From: Halorhabdus amylolytica
GTDB taxonomy: Archaea > Halobacteriota > Halobacteria > Halobacteriales > Haloarculaceae
Length of the DNA: 64,000 nt
Direction: 5' to 3'
NCBI RefSeq assembly: GCF_004944975.1
Contig: NZ_SPQG01000007.1
Span: 43,310-107,309, forward strand
How positions within the stretch are numbered: position 1 is the first letter of the stretch; each line of letters begins with the position of its first letter. This document shows positions 1 through 7,724 of this stretch, piece by piece. Made by a program: the position numbers and the translations under genes. The notes beneath the pieces were generated by a model, which saw only the letters and a list, made by a program, of their open reading frames with translations, was not told the origin of the DNA and searched no databases.

Positions 1-370
1 TGTTTTCGTCCGCGTTGTACGTGAGGACCGTACTCTCGTTCATCACTGTCGTGGTGTTGCTCCCGACAGTCGTGTTCACGGTCTCGGTTCGCTTCTGAAA
101 GTCTCCGAAGTCGGCGAAGACGTGAACCGTGCGCGTGCTCGTCTCGTTACCGAACTCCGATTCGCTCGTCCGGGTAAACTCGGCGGTTTCGAGCGTCGAG
201 AGGCGTTCGACGAACGAGTCGATCACCTCGTCTCCATCGAGTTCTTCTGTCGTCTGTGCGTCGGTCGTGGAGGGCGTCTCGGCGAACGTGATACCTGCGA
301 TACCGCTGGTCAGCAACGCGGCCGCGAGGAGTATCACGAGGACCGCCGGGCGGCGATTGGTCGAAGCCAT
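1..370 (-). CDS. Secreted LolA-like protein, N-terminal part
   Basis: Reading leftward from ATG at 370, the frame stays open to the window edge, so only about 123 residues are present. Residues 7-28 form a hydrophobic segment preceded by two arginines (a signal peptide or membrane anchor), ending near Ala-Glu-Thr. The mature part begins with an acidic Thr/Ser-rich linker and a stretch (SFVERLSTLETAEFT) like the start of haloarchaeal 'outer membrane lipoprotein-sorting protein' relatives, which have a LolA-type beta-barrel fold. There is no lipobox cysteine, so it is probably anchored by the N-terminal helix or secreted. Its role is unknown; archaea have no outer membrane, so the LolA name describes fold only. 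The family call is by resemblance of a short region. Confidence 0.6.
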   Translation of the reverse strand, partial: MASTNRRPAVLVILLAAALLTSGIAGITFAETPSTTDAQTTEELDGDEVIDSFVERLSTLETAEFTRTSESEFGNETSTRTVHVFADFGDFQKRTETVNTTVGSNTTTVMNESTVLTYNADEN

Positions 371-574
371 TGCGAGCGCTCTTTGGTCTCCCCATCATAA
401 ATCAGCCGGGCGGCGTTGCGCTACCGGCAGGTCGACCCAAGCCTTAAGAGCCCTGACTATCCTGACACCGCCCCGATGGACACGTGTGACTGTCGGCGAG
501 CGTCGTCCCGCCGGAACCGGATTCCCGCTCCGGGTGACGCTCGGATCACGGATCGGGTTTCGCCGGCGAGGATA

Positions 575-582
575 GCTTTATT
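575..582 (+). promoter_or_regulatory. TATA-like box of the trkA transcript
   Basis: GCTTTATT lies with its centre about 28 nt before the ATG at 607, the distance expected for a leaderless haloarchaeal transcript. There is no Shine-Dalgarno-like sequence between it and the start, which agrees with leaderless initiation. Confidence 0.5.
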
Positions 583-606
583 CGTCCCCGTGCAGTTAAT
601 CGATAT

Positions 607-1293
607 ATGCGATTCGTTATCGTGGGTGCCGGCCGCGTCGGGTTGCGGACGGGCCGGGCGCTCCGGGAGAGCGGCCACGAGGTCGTCTTCGTCGAGGTCG
701 ACACGAAGACGGCCGGAGGGGCCCGCGAAGCCGGTTTCGAGGTGATCGAGGGCGACGGCTCCCTGGAGGCGATCCTGGAGCAAGTCGACCTCGCGTCGAC
801 CGACGTCGTCGGCGCGCTCACCGGTGATCTCAACGACAACTTCGCCACATGTCTAATAGCTGATAATTATGGCTGCCGGACCGTCATGCGTATCGACGAG
901 GACTACCGCGAGGAGATCTACCGGCAGTACGCCGACGCCGTCGACGAAGTGATCTATCCCGAGCGACTCGGTGCGATCGCCGCGAAGAACGCCCTGCTGG
1001 GAGGTAACAGCGTCGCGATCGCGGACATCGCTCAGCACCTCCAGCTCATCGAGTTCACCGTCACCGAATCGGCGCCGGTCAACGGCTACAGCCTGAGCGA
1101 ACTCGAACTCCCGGCGAACGCCCGCCTGCTCGCGTTCGGCAAGCGCGACGGTCCGGTGGGTGTCCCGGATGTCGACGACTCACTGGAGGTCGGTGACCGG
1201 CTGGTCATCCTCGCGGATTTCGCCGTCCTCTCGGACGTCCGGCAGTTGATCGTCGGCGAGAGCACGACATCACCCGCATTGGGGGAGGTCTGA
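607..1293 (+). CDS. trkA: TrkA family potassium uptake regulatory protein
   Basis: A 228-residue protein with a Rossmann-type RCK-N domain at the N-terminus: VIVGAGRVG at residues 4-12 is the nucleotide-binding glycine loop, and the acidic residue in VVFVEVD (about residue 30) is the usual NAD/NADH ribose contact. The second half (from about residue 145) is an RCK-C domain with a long beta-rich ending. Such proteins sit on the cytoplasmic face of TrkH-type K+ channels and gate them with bound nucleotide. No channel gene is visible here. One base separates its TGA from the next start at 1295, so the two genes are almost certainly cotranscribed. The start is supported by the TATA-like box 28 nt upstream. 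Confidence 0.9.
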   Translation: MRFVIVGAGRVGLRTGRALRESGHEVVFVEVDTKTAGGAREAGFEVIEGDGSLEAILEQVDLASTDVVGALTGDLNDNFATCLIADNYGCRTVMRIDEDYREEIYRQYADAVDEVIYPERLGAIAAKNALLGGNSVAIADIAQHLQLIEFTVTESAPVNGYSLSELELPANARLLAFGKRDGPVGVPDVDDSLEVGDRLVILADFAVLSDVRQLIVGESTTSPALGEV

Positions 1294-1294
1294 C

Positions 1295-1525
1295 ATGGTC
1301 ATTGCGTACATCATGGTCAAAGCACACACAGGCGAGGCGGATCGACTCAAGAACACTATCGCGGCCATCGACGGCGTCGTGAGTACGCACGTCGTCGCCG
1401 GCGACGTCGACCTCATCGCCAAGGTCGACGTCCCCTCGCCGGCCGACGTCAAAGACATCGCCGCCACCGAGATCCAGGACGTCGACGGCGTCGAGGACAC
1501 CCAGACCTACATCGCGATGGACTGA
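1295..1525 (+). CDS. Stand-alone Lrp/AsnC ligand-binding (RAM) domain protein
   Basis: Only 76 residues: the effector-binding beta-alpha-beta domain of Lrp/AsnC regulators without the DNA-binding helix-turn-helix. It opens with VIAYIMVKAHTGEADRLK, typical of the family, and contains the hydrophobic core pattern VVSTHVVAGDVDLIAKV. Coupling to trkA with a one-base gap is a common haloarchaeal arrangement and suggests that it senses a small molecule or forms a complex for the K+ regulator. That role is inferred from neighbourhood only. The length is normal for the stand-alone form, so it is not a truncation. Confidence 0.88.
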   Translation: MVIAYIMVKAHTGEADRLKNTIAAIDGVVSTHVVAGDVDLIAKVDVPSPADVKDIAATEIQDVDGVEDTQTYIAMD

Positions 1526-1607
1526 CGCTACTCACCCGGATACTATATCTCGTCTATCATTTTCCACAAGCAGTATTACCGACTCGCGTCAACGGTTTCC
1601 TAGACGG

Positions 1608-2141
1608 ATGTTTCACCTCGAGTACCGGGGGATGACCTCGGTCGTCGGCATTATCTTGCTCGTCGCAGTCACTGTCATCGTCGCCGGGACAGTGACGGTG
1701 TTCGTCTTCGATCTCGGGTCCGGCCTGCAACCCAAAGCGCCGTACGTCGAGACGAGTCACGAACTCGTTGAGGACGGAAGCGAACAGACGATCGCGATCA
1801 CGCTCGAAGCCGGCGACACGGTCGACGTCGATCGCCTCTACGTGGCCGGATCGAAGCCGGTCGACATCGGCGGTGCCCCCGGGAGCGGCCGTGCCGCCGA
1901 CGACGCCCACGCGAGCCCTATCGAGAACTTCACTGAAACACCGGGAGGGACACCACAGGTGGCGATCGGCAATACGTGGGACGCCGGCGAGACCGTCTAC
2001 GTCGATCCCCAGGGAAGCGTCGACGGCGTCACGGTTTCGATCTACTGGATCAGCGGTTCAGTGCAGAACTATAACCCTGGCGAGCCGGATGGTGACGATT
2101 CGTATCGACTTACGACGATGACGATCCGGAGTTCCGGGTGA
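1608..2141 (+). CDS. Type IV pilin-like protein
   Basis: A 177-residue protein with a class III signal peptide: short basic leader, then Arg-Gly followed by a hydrophobic helix of about 22 residues (VVGIILLVAVTVIVAGTVTV), then an extracellular beta-rich domain rich in Asp, Thr and Gly. The prepilin peptidase PibD would be expected to cut after the Gly just before Met at 1632. That second ATG is an alternative start, but using it would remove the leader, so 1608 is preferred. The helix would anchor the subunit and pack the pilus core. No pilB/pilC genes lie in the window, so it is an orphan subunit relying on an assembly system elsewhere. Confidence 0.85.
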   Translation: MFHLEYRGMTSVVGIILLVAVTVIVAGTVTVFVFDLGSGLQPKAPYVETSHELVEDGSEQTIAITLEAGDTVDVDRLYVAGSKPVDIGGAPGSGRAADDAHASPIENFTETPGGTPQVAIGNTWDAGETVYVDPQGSVDGVTVSIYWISGSVQNYNPGEPDGDDSYRLTTMTIRSSG

Positions 2142-2195
2142 GCTGTTCGTTGCTCGGGATCGCCGTATCGGGACTGTGGTAGCCCGTCACGTCGA

Positions 2196-2714
2196 TCAGA
2201 GCGGCGTTCCGCCGCGTTCGGCGTCGCTACCGGTCGTCTTCGCACGATGCAGGAGGTCCGCTACCGGCGACTCGTAATCGTATCCCGGGATCACCCCCTC
2301 GACGTACGTCCCCTCGACGTACTCGACGATCGTCTTGGCGATCTCGGCCCCCCGGTTGGCGTCGCCGTATTCGAAGACGAACCGTGCTACAGCCTGGCCA
2401 CCATCGTCCTCGACGGTGTATTCCTCCAGGTCGACCTGGCTCCGCGTGGCCATCGTCGCGTCCTCGAGGCGCCGTTCGTACGTCTCGAACCACCCATCCT
2501 CGACCGCCGGACCGACCACCTCGTTCCCGACAGCCTCCCTGAGCATCGGTGCCCGGACCGTCACCGTAAACTGGTAGCCGACCCCGTCGATGTCGGTCGC
2601 CGTCACTGTCGCGTCGAAGACGGTCGTCGTCACGCGATATCCCTCCTCGCTCGCTTCGAACGCCTCGTGGTCGTCGAACGCCGAATCGACAGCCTGCGGC
2701 AGCGTGTCAGTCAT
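2196..2714 (-). CDS. Haloarchaeal conserved protein (DUF5813-like)
   Basis: A 172-residue acidic soluble protein with no signal peptide or membrane segment. The upstream in-frame extension to 2858 is basic and unlike the rest, and overlaps the promoter of the divergent lipoprotein gene, so the ATG at 2714 (MTDTLPQAVDS) is chosen. The sequence has the look of the haloarchaeal DUF5813 family, including a central ATVTATDIDGVGYQFTVTV stretch and a C-terminal GYDYESPVADLL segment. No catalytic motif is visible. It is transcribed divergently from 2853. The family assignment is from memory of its general appearance; the function is unknown. Confidence 0.7.
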   Translation of the reverse strand: MTDTLPQAVDSAFDDHEAFEASEEGYRVTTTVFDATVTATDIDGVGYQFTVTVRAPMLREAVGNEVVGPAVEDGWFETYERRLEDATMATRSQVDLEEYTVEDDGGQAVARFVFEYGDANRGAEIAKTIVEYVEGTYVEGVIPGYDYESPVADLLHRAKTTGSDAERGGTPL

Positions 2715-2852
2715 CGGTACCCCGTTGGTTCGGAAGCCAAAAAAGTACGTCGCGTGAGTCCTCCTCGCCCTGTTTTCTCGCTTACAGTCGTTCTCCGGTC
2801 GTCGAAATGTGAACCACAAAACCCATACCCGATTCTTGTGACTCTTGCTCAC

Positions 2853-3734
2853 ATGCAACGCCGCTCAGCCCTCCTCACCGCCCTGGTCCTCCTGGTAGTC
2901 GGTCTCTCGGGGTGTTCGGCGGCCGGATCGCTCTCCATGCAACCGGTCCCGAACGCAACAGCTATCGCCGAGCACGCCTCGATCGACGTGACTGACCTCG
3001 ACGACGAATCACATCGGCTCGCCGTCGGTGCTGTCAAGGGCTCCGGCCCCACTGTGGAGGATGACCATCCACCGTTCACGCCCGACCGTCCGATCGCGGT
3101 CGACGGGACGTACTACAACGTCACGTGGTCGGGGATCGACTCTAGACAGGTCCCCCAGTTTGCACTCACGCTCGAGAAGGACCCGACGAACACGACCGGT
3201 CAGTCTATCGCGTATGAGGACCTCCCGGCCGTCGATCGGCGCGCGCTTCCTGCCCCTGATTCGGGATTGATAGCGGGAGACGAGGACATCGCGACGCTGG
3301 CCGTCTACAACGAGAGCGAGCAGGGGTCGTCCGTGTTGGTGTCGGAACCCCGCTACGAACTCGTCGAGTTTGAAGATCGGACGGTCCGCATCACGGTGGA
3401 CGGCCCGTCGCCGAAGACGATCTATACCTATCGATACGACGCGTCGCCGGTGGCCGACAGCGGCGAGGAACTCGCCGCTCGGATCGAATCGGCATATTTG
3501 TTCTCGCTTTCGAATCTCTCCTCGACTGAAAAGGAAATCGTAGACAAGGCGATCGGGGAGACCCACTACGTGGAGGACGAGTCGGACGCATGGACGCGCC
3601 TCGTCGGGCGGTTCGACGCGGCTGAACCGGTCTACGATGCTGATCCGGACGGCGAGGATTACGTCGACGGCGAGTACCTGGTCCGCTACGACGGCATCGT
3701 CTACTGGGCCGATATCTCCGGTTACACGGAGTAG
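2853..3734 (+). CDS. Secreted lipoprotein of unknown function
   Basis: A 293-residue protein starting MQRRSALLTALVLL, with a hydrophobic core and lipobox LSGC, so Cys at about residue 21 should be lipid-modified and hold the protein on the outside of the membrane. The rest is acidic and rich in Asp, Glu and Tyr with no membrane segment. A long upstream in-frame extension begins inside the neighbouring gene on the other strand and is not credible. I do not recognise the domain; patterns such as IYTYRYDASP and EDYVDGEYLVRYDG suggest beta structure. It is followed by the tRNA-Leu repeat region. Confidence 0.75.
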   Translation: MQRRSALLTALVLLVVGLSGCSAAGSLSMQPVPNATAIAEHASIDVTDLDDESHRLAVGAVKGSGPTVEDDHPPFTPDRPIAVDGTYYNVTWSGIDSRQVPQFALTLEKDPTNTTGQSIAYEDLPAVDRRALPAPDSGLIAGDEDIATLAVYNESEQGSSVLVSEPRYELVEFEDRTVRITVDGPSPKTIYTYRYDASPVADSGEELAARIESAYLFSLSNLSSTEKEIVDKAIGETHYVEDESDAWTRLVGRFDAAEPVYDADPDGEDYVDGEYLVRYDGIVYWADISGYTE

Positions 3735-3754
3735 GGACGTAGGCGATCCTCTCC

Positions 3755-4207
3755 TTCGAATCGCCCTCCATAGTAATTCGGCGCGGCGCGAACATGCGCC
3801 GCGCACGGACTCACGGCTCGCCTCGCTCGCCGTTCGCAAAATCGAGGTTTCACGTTCGTTCGACCTCGCCATGCGAGGGAGGGGATTCGAACCGAAATCA
3901 GACGGTCGGCCTCACTTCGTTCGGCCGCTGCGACTGATAGGCTTCGAATCGCCCTCATGTTGATTCGGCGCGGCGCGAACATGCGCTGCGCACTCGCTCG
4001 CGGTTCGTTTCACTCACCGCTCGCAAAATCGAGGTTTCACGTTCGTTCGACCTCGCCATGCGAGGGAGGGGATTCGAACCACGGTCGCTCCCGTTCGCTC
4101 GTTGTACTCGCTCACCTCCCGCTCTCTGATTCGAATCGCCCTCCATAGTAATTCGGCGCGGCGCGAACATGCGCCGCGCACTCATGCGAGGGAGGGGATT
4201 CGAACCC
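3755..4207. repeat. Tandem degenerate copies of tRNA-Leu 3' end and downstream hairpin
   Basis: Two elements alternate. Element A is a block around a perfect 9-bp inverted repeat with a 6-nt loop (GCGCGGCGC-GAACAT-GCGCCGCGC) preceded by TTCGAATCGCCCTC; copies are at 3755-3806, 3943-3992 and 4130-4181. Element B is 22 nt identical to the tRNA-Leu 3' end (TGCGAGGGAGGGGATTCGAA plus CC), at 3872-3893, 4059-4080 and, inside the true tRNA, 4185-4206. A third block (about 36 nt, reading CGCAAAATCGAGGTTTCACG onward) precedes B at 3835-3870 and 4022-4057. On the minus strand each unit reads tRNA end, then hairpin. This looks like repeated integration or duplication at the tRNA 3' end. The open frames through it are unlikely to be genes. 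Confidence 0.85.
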
Positions 4208-4267
4208 CTGGACCCCTTCGGGAGCGGGTCTTAAGCCCGCCGCCTTTGGCCGCTCAGCCACCCTCGC
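4185..4267 (-). tRNA. tRNA-Leu (TAA anticodon)
   Basis: Read on the minus strand, an 83-nt class II tRNA with acceptor stem GCGAGGG/CCCTCGC, discriminator A, D-arm GGCTGAGCGGCC, anticodon loop CTTAAGA giving anticodon TAA, a long variable arm around CTCCCGAAGGGGTC, and T-arm GGGGTTCGAATCCCC. CCA is not encoded. It is downstream of the HtrA-like gene on the same strand. Its 3' end is duplicated twice further downstream. Confidence 0.97.
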
Positions 4268-4357
4268 TCATCTGTGTCTGAGGCGGTGAGCGGAAAAGCG
4301 GTTTCGATCACGGAACGCCCGCGACCAACGGCCGAGGACTCATCCAGATCACCTACG

Positions 4358-5938
4358 TTACCCGGAGGCCCCACCGGACTCGCAGTCCTCAATGTATTGA
4401 CTCGCGTACGGATGCTCAGGGTAGAGTTCGAGCACGCGATCCATGCGCTCGACTGCCATCTCGCAGTCCCCACGCCAGTAGGCCGCGATCCCCTCGTCGA
4501 AGGCGGTATCCATCTCGCCCGAACGGTTCTCGATGCCGAGGTCGTCGAGCATCGTTTTTCCGACTTCGACCGGCAGGCCGAACTGGACGTCCTCGATGCC
4601 CGCATCGGACGGGCCAAAGGTCGCGATCCCGACGACCTCGCCGCTGTCGTCGTACATCGGCCCACCGCTGTTGCCGCTGTTGATCGCTGCGTCGGTCTGG
4701 ATCGTCTCGATACCGGAATTGAGCGTCCGGCGGGCACTGACGACGCCCGTGGTCAACGTCGGTTCGAGGGCGCGGTCGCGATCCTCGAAGAGATCGTGGA
4801 TGCCGATGTCCGGGTAGCCGATCACGTACAGGTCGTTTCCGGTGGTGAGGTCCGACGAGCTGCCCAGCGTGACCGACGGGAGGTTCTCGCGGTCGACCTT
4901 CATGACGGCGATGTCCCGTCCCCAGGTCCGCTGGCCACCGACTTCCGTGACGACTGTCCCCGCGGCTTCGACGGTCGCCTCCCAGCTAGCCACTTTAATG
5001 TCGTCGTCGGGCGTCGCCCGGCCGTTGAGTACGTTGAACGCCGTCTCCGTGTTCGAGATGCGGGTGTATTCCCCGAAGTACGCCAGCAACTTGTCGAACA
5101 GCACCTGTTCGATCTCGGCCCGCTCGGCGTCGGTCAACTCGGCGCCAGCCAGGTTCTCCCGGAGTGACTCCTGGAGACTCGTCGCCGTCCGACGGGCCAG
5201 GCGCTGGAAGAGTAACTGTCGTGGATCAGTGTCGGCCAGGACGACGTGAGCGTTCGTGAGCAGGTATCCGTCGGGTGTGACGAAGAAGCCGGACCCGGTC
5301 GCACCGCTCTCCAACTGGTTACCTTGTGTCGTCGCCGTCTCGCTCCGGTCGCGCTCGACGCGCAGATCCTGGACCGCGTCGACCGGATCCATGTCGGGGG
5401 TACTCCGGCGGCGGTACCGGTCGACGACGTTTCCGTCTCGGAGGAATTCCATGACGACTCCCGAAGCGTCGGCCGCCCGTCTGTAGGTGTATCGGACGGT
5501 GCCGTTGTCGGTCTTGAGGAGCAATTCCCGGCCCTGGTTGATCCGGTACTCGCCCCCGATCGTCTGCTCGGAGGTCTGTATCGTGAACTCCCCGTCGGGT
5601 GCGAACTGGATAGCGTCCTGACCGTCGATCTGATCCCACATCCCGTAGATCTGGGTCGGATCGATGACTGTCAGTGATGGCCAGGTAACATCTCCCGATA
5701 CGCGGGCGTTGACGTGGGTGATCGCGGCCCGGTCGCGCTGGACGATTCGGGTCTGGACGTTCGGTAACTCGGGCGTCGATGTGGGTGTCGCGGTCGGTAT
5801 CGCTGGCTGGTCTGTCGTCGTCACCGTCGCCCCGTCGTCGGAGCCGCTACAGCCTGCGACTACCCCTGTCAGTACCGCTGTCACGCCACCAAGTAGCCGC
5901 CGCCTGGTGACCGTCCTCGTCCGATCCTGTCGCTCCAT
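4358..5938 (-). CDS. HtrA/DegP-like trypsin-fold serine protease, Tat lipoprotein
   Basis: A 526-residue protein. The N-terminus has a twin-arginine motif (TRRRLLGG) and a lipobox ending at Cys30, so it should be exported folded and lipid-anchored outside the cell. Residues 30-60 are a Ser/Thr linker. The protease domain shows the complete triad: His231 in LLTNAHVV, Asp342 in RDIAVMKV, Ser424 in NSGNSGGP. An unusual helical, charged insert of about 70 residues (240-310) lies between His and Asp. The C-terminus has no obvious PDZ domain; instead it ends in a short helical TPR-like segment (ELYPEHPYASQYIEDCE). A role in extracytoplasmic protein quality control is inferred from the family. Confidence 0.88.
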   Translation of the reverse strand: MERQDRTRTVTRRRLLGGVTAVLTGVVAGCSGSDDGATVTTTDQPAIPTATPTSTPELPNVQTRIVQRDRAAITHVNARVSGDVTWPSLTVIDPTQIYGMWDQIDGQDAIQFAPDGEFTIQTSEQTIGGEYRINQGRELLLKTDNGTVRYTYRRAADASGVVMEFLRDGNVVDRYRRRSTPDMDPVDAVQDLRVERDRSETATTQGNQLESGATGSGFFVTPDGYLLTNAHVVLADTDPRQLLFQRLARRTATSLQESLRENLAGAELTDAERAEIEQVLFDKLLAYFGEYTRISNTETAFNVLNGRATPDDDIKVASWEATVEAAGTVVTEVGGQRTWGRDIAVMKVDRENLPSVTLGSSSDLTTGNDLYVIGYPDIGIHDLFEDRDRALEPTLTTGVVSARRTLNSGIETIQTDAAINSGNSGGPMYDDSGEVVGIATFGPSDAGIEDVQFGLPVEVGKTMLDDLGIENRSGEMDTAFDEGIAAYWRGDCEMAVERMDRVLELYPEHPYASQYIEDCESGGASG

Positions 5939-6047
5939 GATTGAATGTGATTAACTAACAAGTAAAGCTCTTTGGATGTTGACAACCTCCATCGATCGCT
6001 GCGTGGTTATGGCTCCCCGTCCCGACACGCTTAAGTCGGTGTACGAA

Positions 6048-6077
6048 GTTGTACATTACAACCCGAATAAGTACAAC
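6048..6077. promoter_or_regulatory. Candidate trp operator: GTTGTAC / GTACAAC inverted repeat
   Basis: Just upstream of trpD, GTTGTAC (6048-6054) and GTACAAC (6071-6077) form a perfect 7-bp inverted repeat with a 16-nt spacer; the left arm includes the palindrome TGTACA (6050-6055). TGTACA is the TRP box bound by TrpY in Methanothermobacter. The right arm ends one base before the trpD ATG, so a bound protein would block the start region. A CTTAAG element at about 6030 could be the TATA box. Use as an operator here is inference. Confidence 0.4.
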
Positions 6078-6078
6078 G

Positions 6079-7089
6079 ATGTCCACGATACAGACACACA
6101 TCGAGCGCGTGACCGAGGGCGAGGATCTGACCGTCGAACAGGCGCGAGAAGCATCAAGTGCCGTCTTCGAGGACGCGACGGAGGCCCAGATCGGGGCACT
6201 GTTGAGCGCACTCCGGGCGAAAGGGGAGACCGAGGCCGAGATCGCGGGTTTCGCCCAGGGGATGCGCGAGGCCGCACGGACCATCGACCCCGATCGTGAC
6301 CCACTGGTCGACATCGTCGGGACCGGCGGCGACGACTACGATACGATCAACGTCTCGACGACGAGTGCGATCGTCGCCGCGGGCGCGGGCGTCCCGATCG
6401 CCAAACACGGCAACTACTCGGTGTCCTCCTCGTCGGGCAGCGCGGATGTCCTCGAAGAGGTGGGCGTCACCGTCGACGCCGAGCCGCCGGCTGTCGAGGA
6501 TGCCATCGACCGCGAAGGGATCGGATTCATGCTCGCACCCGTCTTCCATCCGGCGATGAAGGCCGTCATCGGGCCACGGAAGGAACTCGGCATGCGAACT
6601 ATCTTCAACATCCTCGGCCCGCTGACGAACCCCGCCAGCGCGGACGCACAGGTCCTGGGGGTGTACGATCCAGACCTGGTTCCGCTGATCGCAAATTCCC
6701 TGGCGCACATGCCCGTCGAACACGCCCTGGTCGTCCACGGTGCAGGTCTCGACGAAATCGCCGTCCACGACGAGACCACTGTCGCGGAAGTCGAGGGGGA
6801 GTCTGTCGAGGAGTACACCCTCTCGCCGGGCGACATGGGCGTCGACCGCCACGACATCGCCGACGTCGCCGGCGGGACACCCGCAGAGAACGCCGACGCC
6901 CTTCGAGAGATTGTCCGGGGCGAAGCCAACGGTGCGAAGCGGGACATCATCCTCGCGAACGCCGGCGCAGCGATCTACGTCGCTGGTGAGGCCGATTCGT
7001 TGGAAGACGGCGTCGAGGTCGCCCGCCAGGCCATCGACTCGGGGGCGGCCGGCGAGAAGCTCGGCGATCTCCGCGGCGTGATCGCATGA
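6079..7089 (+). CDS. trpD: Anthranilate phosphoribosyltransferase
   Basis: A 336-residue enzyme that joins phosphoribosyl pyrophosphate to anthranilate in tryptophan synthesis. Family motifs are intact: GTGGD (about residue 83) binds PRPP, followed by NVSTTSAIVAAGAGVPIAKHG with the KHGN segment, and later GPLTNP in the anthranilate site. The ATG at 6079 (MSTIQTHIERV) matches the usual N-terminus; an upstream in-frame start at 6049 would run through the inverted repeat and is rejected. The stop overlaps the trpF start (ATGA at 7086-7089), so translation is coupled through the operon. Confidence 0.97.
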   Translation: MSTIQTHIERVTEGEDLTVEQAREASSAVFEDATEAQIGALLSALRAKGETEAEIAGFAQGMREAARTIDPDRDPLVDIVGTGGDDYDTINVSTTSAIVAAGAGVPIAKHGNYSVSSSSGSADVLEEVGVTVDAEPPAVEDAIDREGIGFMLAPVFHPAMKAVIGPRKELGMRTIFNILGPLTNPASADAQVLGVYDPDLVPLIANSLAHMPVEHALVVHGAGLDEIAVHDETTVAEVEGESVEEYTLSPGDMGVDRHDIADVAGGTPAENADALREIVRGEANGAKRDIILANAGAAIYVAGEADSLEDGVEVARQAIDSGAAGEKLGDLRGVIA

Positions 7090-7724
7090 CGCGCGTGAAG
7101 ATCTGTGGGCACACGCGGATCGAGGACGTCCAGGCGACCGTCGACGCCGGGGCGGACGCCATCGGAGTTATCAGCGAGGTTCCCGTCGAAACGCCCCGAG
7201 AAGTCCCCCGTGAGCGCGCCGCCGACCTGTTCGATGCGGTCCCGCCACTCGTCTCGGGCGTCCTCGTGACGATGCCCGAGACAATCGAGGACGCCCGGGA
7301 ACTCGTCGCGGCCACGGAGCCGGACACCGTCCAGGTCCACGGGACGCTCGACCCCGATGAAGTCCAAGAGTTCACGGAGTCGATCCCCCAGTCGGTCCTG
7401 GTCGCACTGGATCACGATGCCGACCTGGGGGCGTACGCCGCGGCCGCCGACGGGCTCGTGGTCGACTCGCTGGACGAGGCGGGCGGCGGCGGGACTGGTC
7501 GGACACACGACTGGGACCGAACAGCAGAAATCATCGAGACCCTTGGGGTTCCAGTCCTGCTGGCCGGCGGACTCACGCCCGAGAACGTGACCGATGCCGT
7601 CGAGACCGTTCGGCCCTTCGGCGTCGACACTGCAAGCGGCGTCGAGCGGGAGGGCGGGATCAAAGATACCCACGCAGTCACACAGTTCGTCGAGCGGGCC
7701 GACACCGATCAGGTGGTCGCATGA
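7086..7724 (+). CDS. trpF: Phosphoribosylanthranilate isomerase
   Basis: A 212-residue TIM-barrel enzyme catalysing the Amadori rearrangement of phosphoribosylanthranilate. It begins MTRVKICGHTR, where Cys7 of VKICG is the general base, and carries the phosphate-binding LLAGGLTPENV and GVDTASGVE segments, where Asp in GVDTASG is the general acid. The length is normal. It overlaps trpD by 4 nt upstream and trpE by 4 nt downstream, so no independent ribosome entry is likely. The order trpD-F-E-G differs from bacterial trp operons but is common in haloarchaea. Confidence 0.97.
   Translation: MTRVKICGHTRIEDVQATVDAGADAIGVISEVPVETPREVPRERAADLFDAVPPLVSGVLVTMPETIEDARELVAATEPDTVQVHGTLDPDEVQEFTESIPQSVLVALDHDADLGAYAAAADGLVVDSLDEAGGGGTGRTHDWDRTAEIIETLGVPVLLAGGLTPENVTDAVETVRPFGVDTASGVEREGGIKDTHAVTQFVERADTDQVVA

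Noticed and set aside
3009..3872. Long open frame on the minus strand opposite the lipoprotein gene
   Set aside because: It is the antisense shadow of 2853-3734, Arg-rich, and continues into the tRNA-Leu repeat region.
3955..4185. Open frames through the tRNA-Leu repeat array
   Set aside because: They are created by repeated hairpin and tRNA sequence; the translations are low-complexity and repeat each other.
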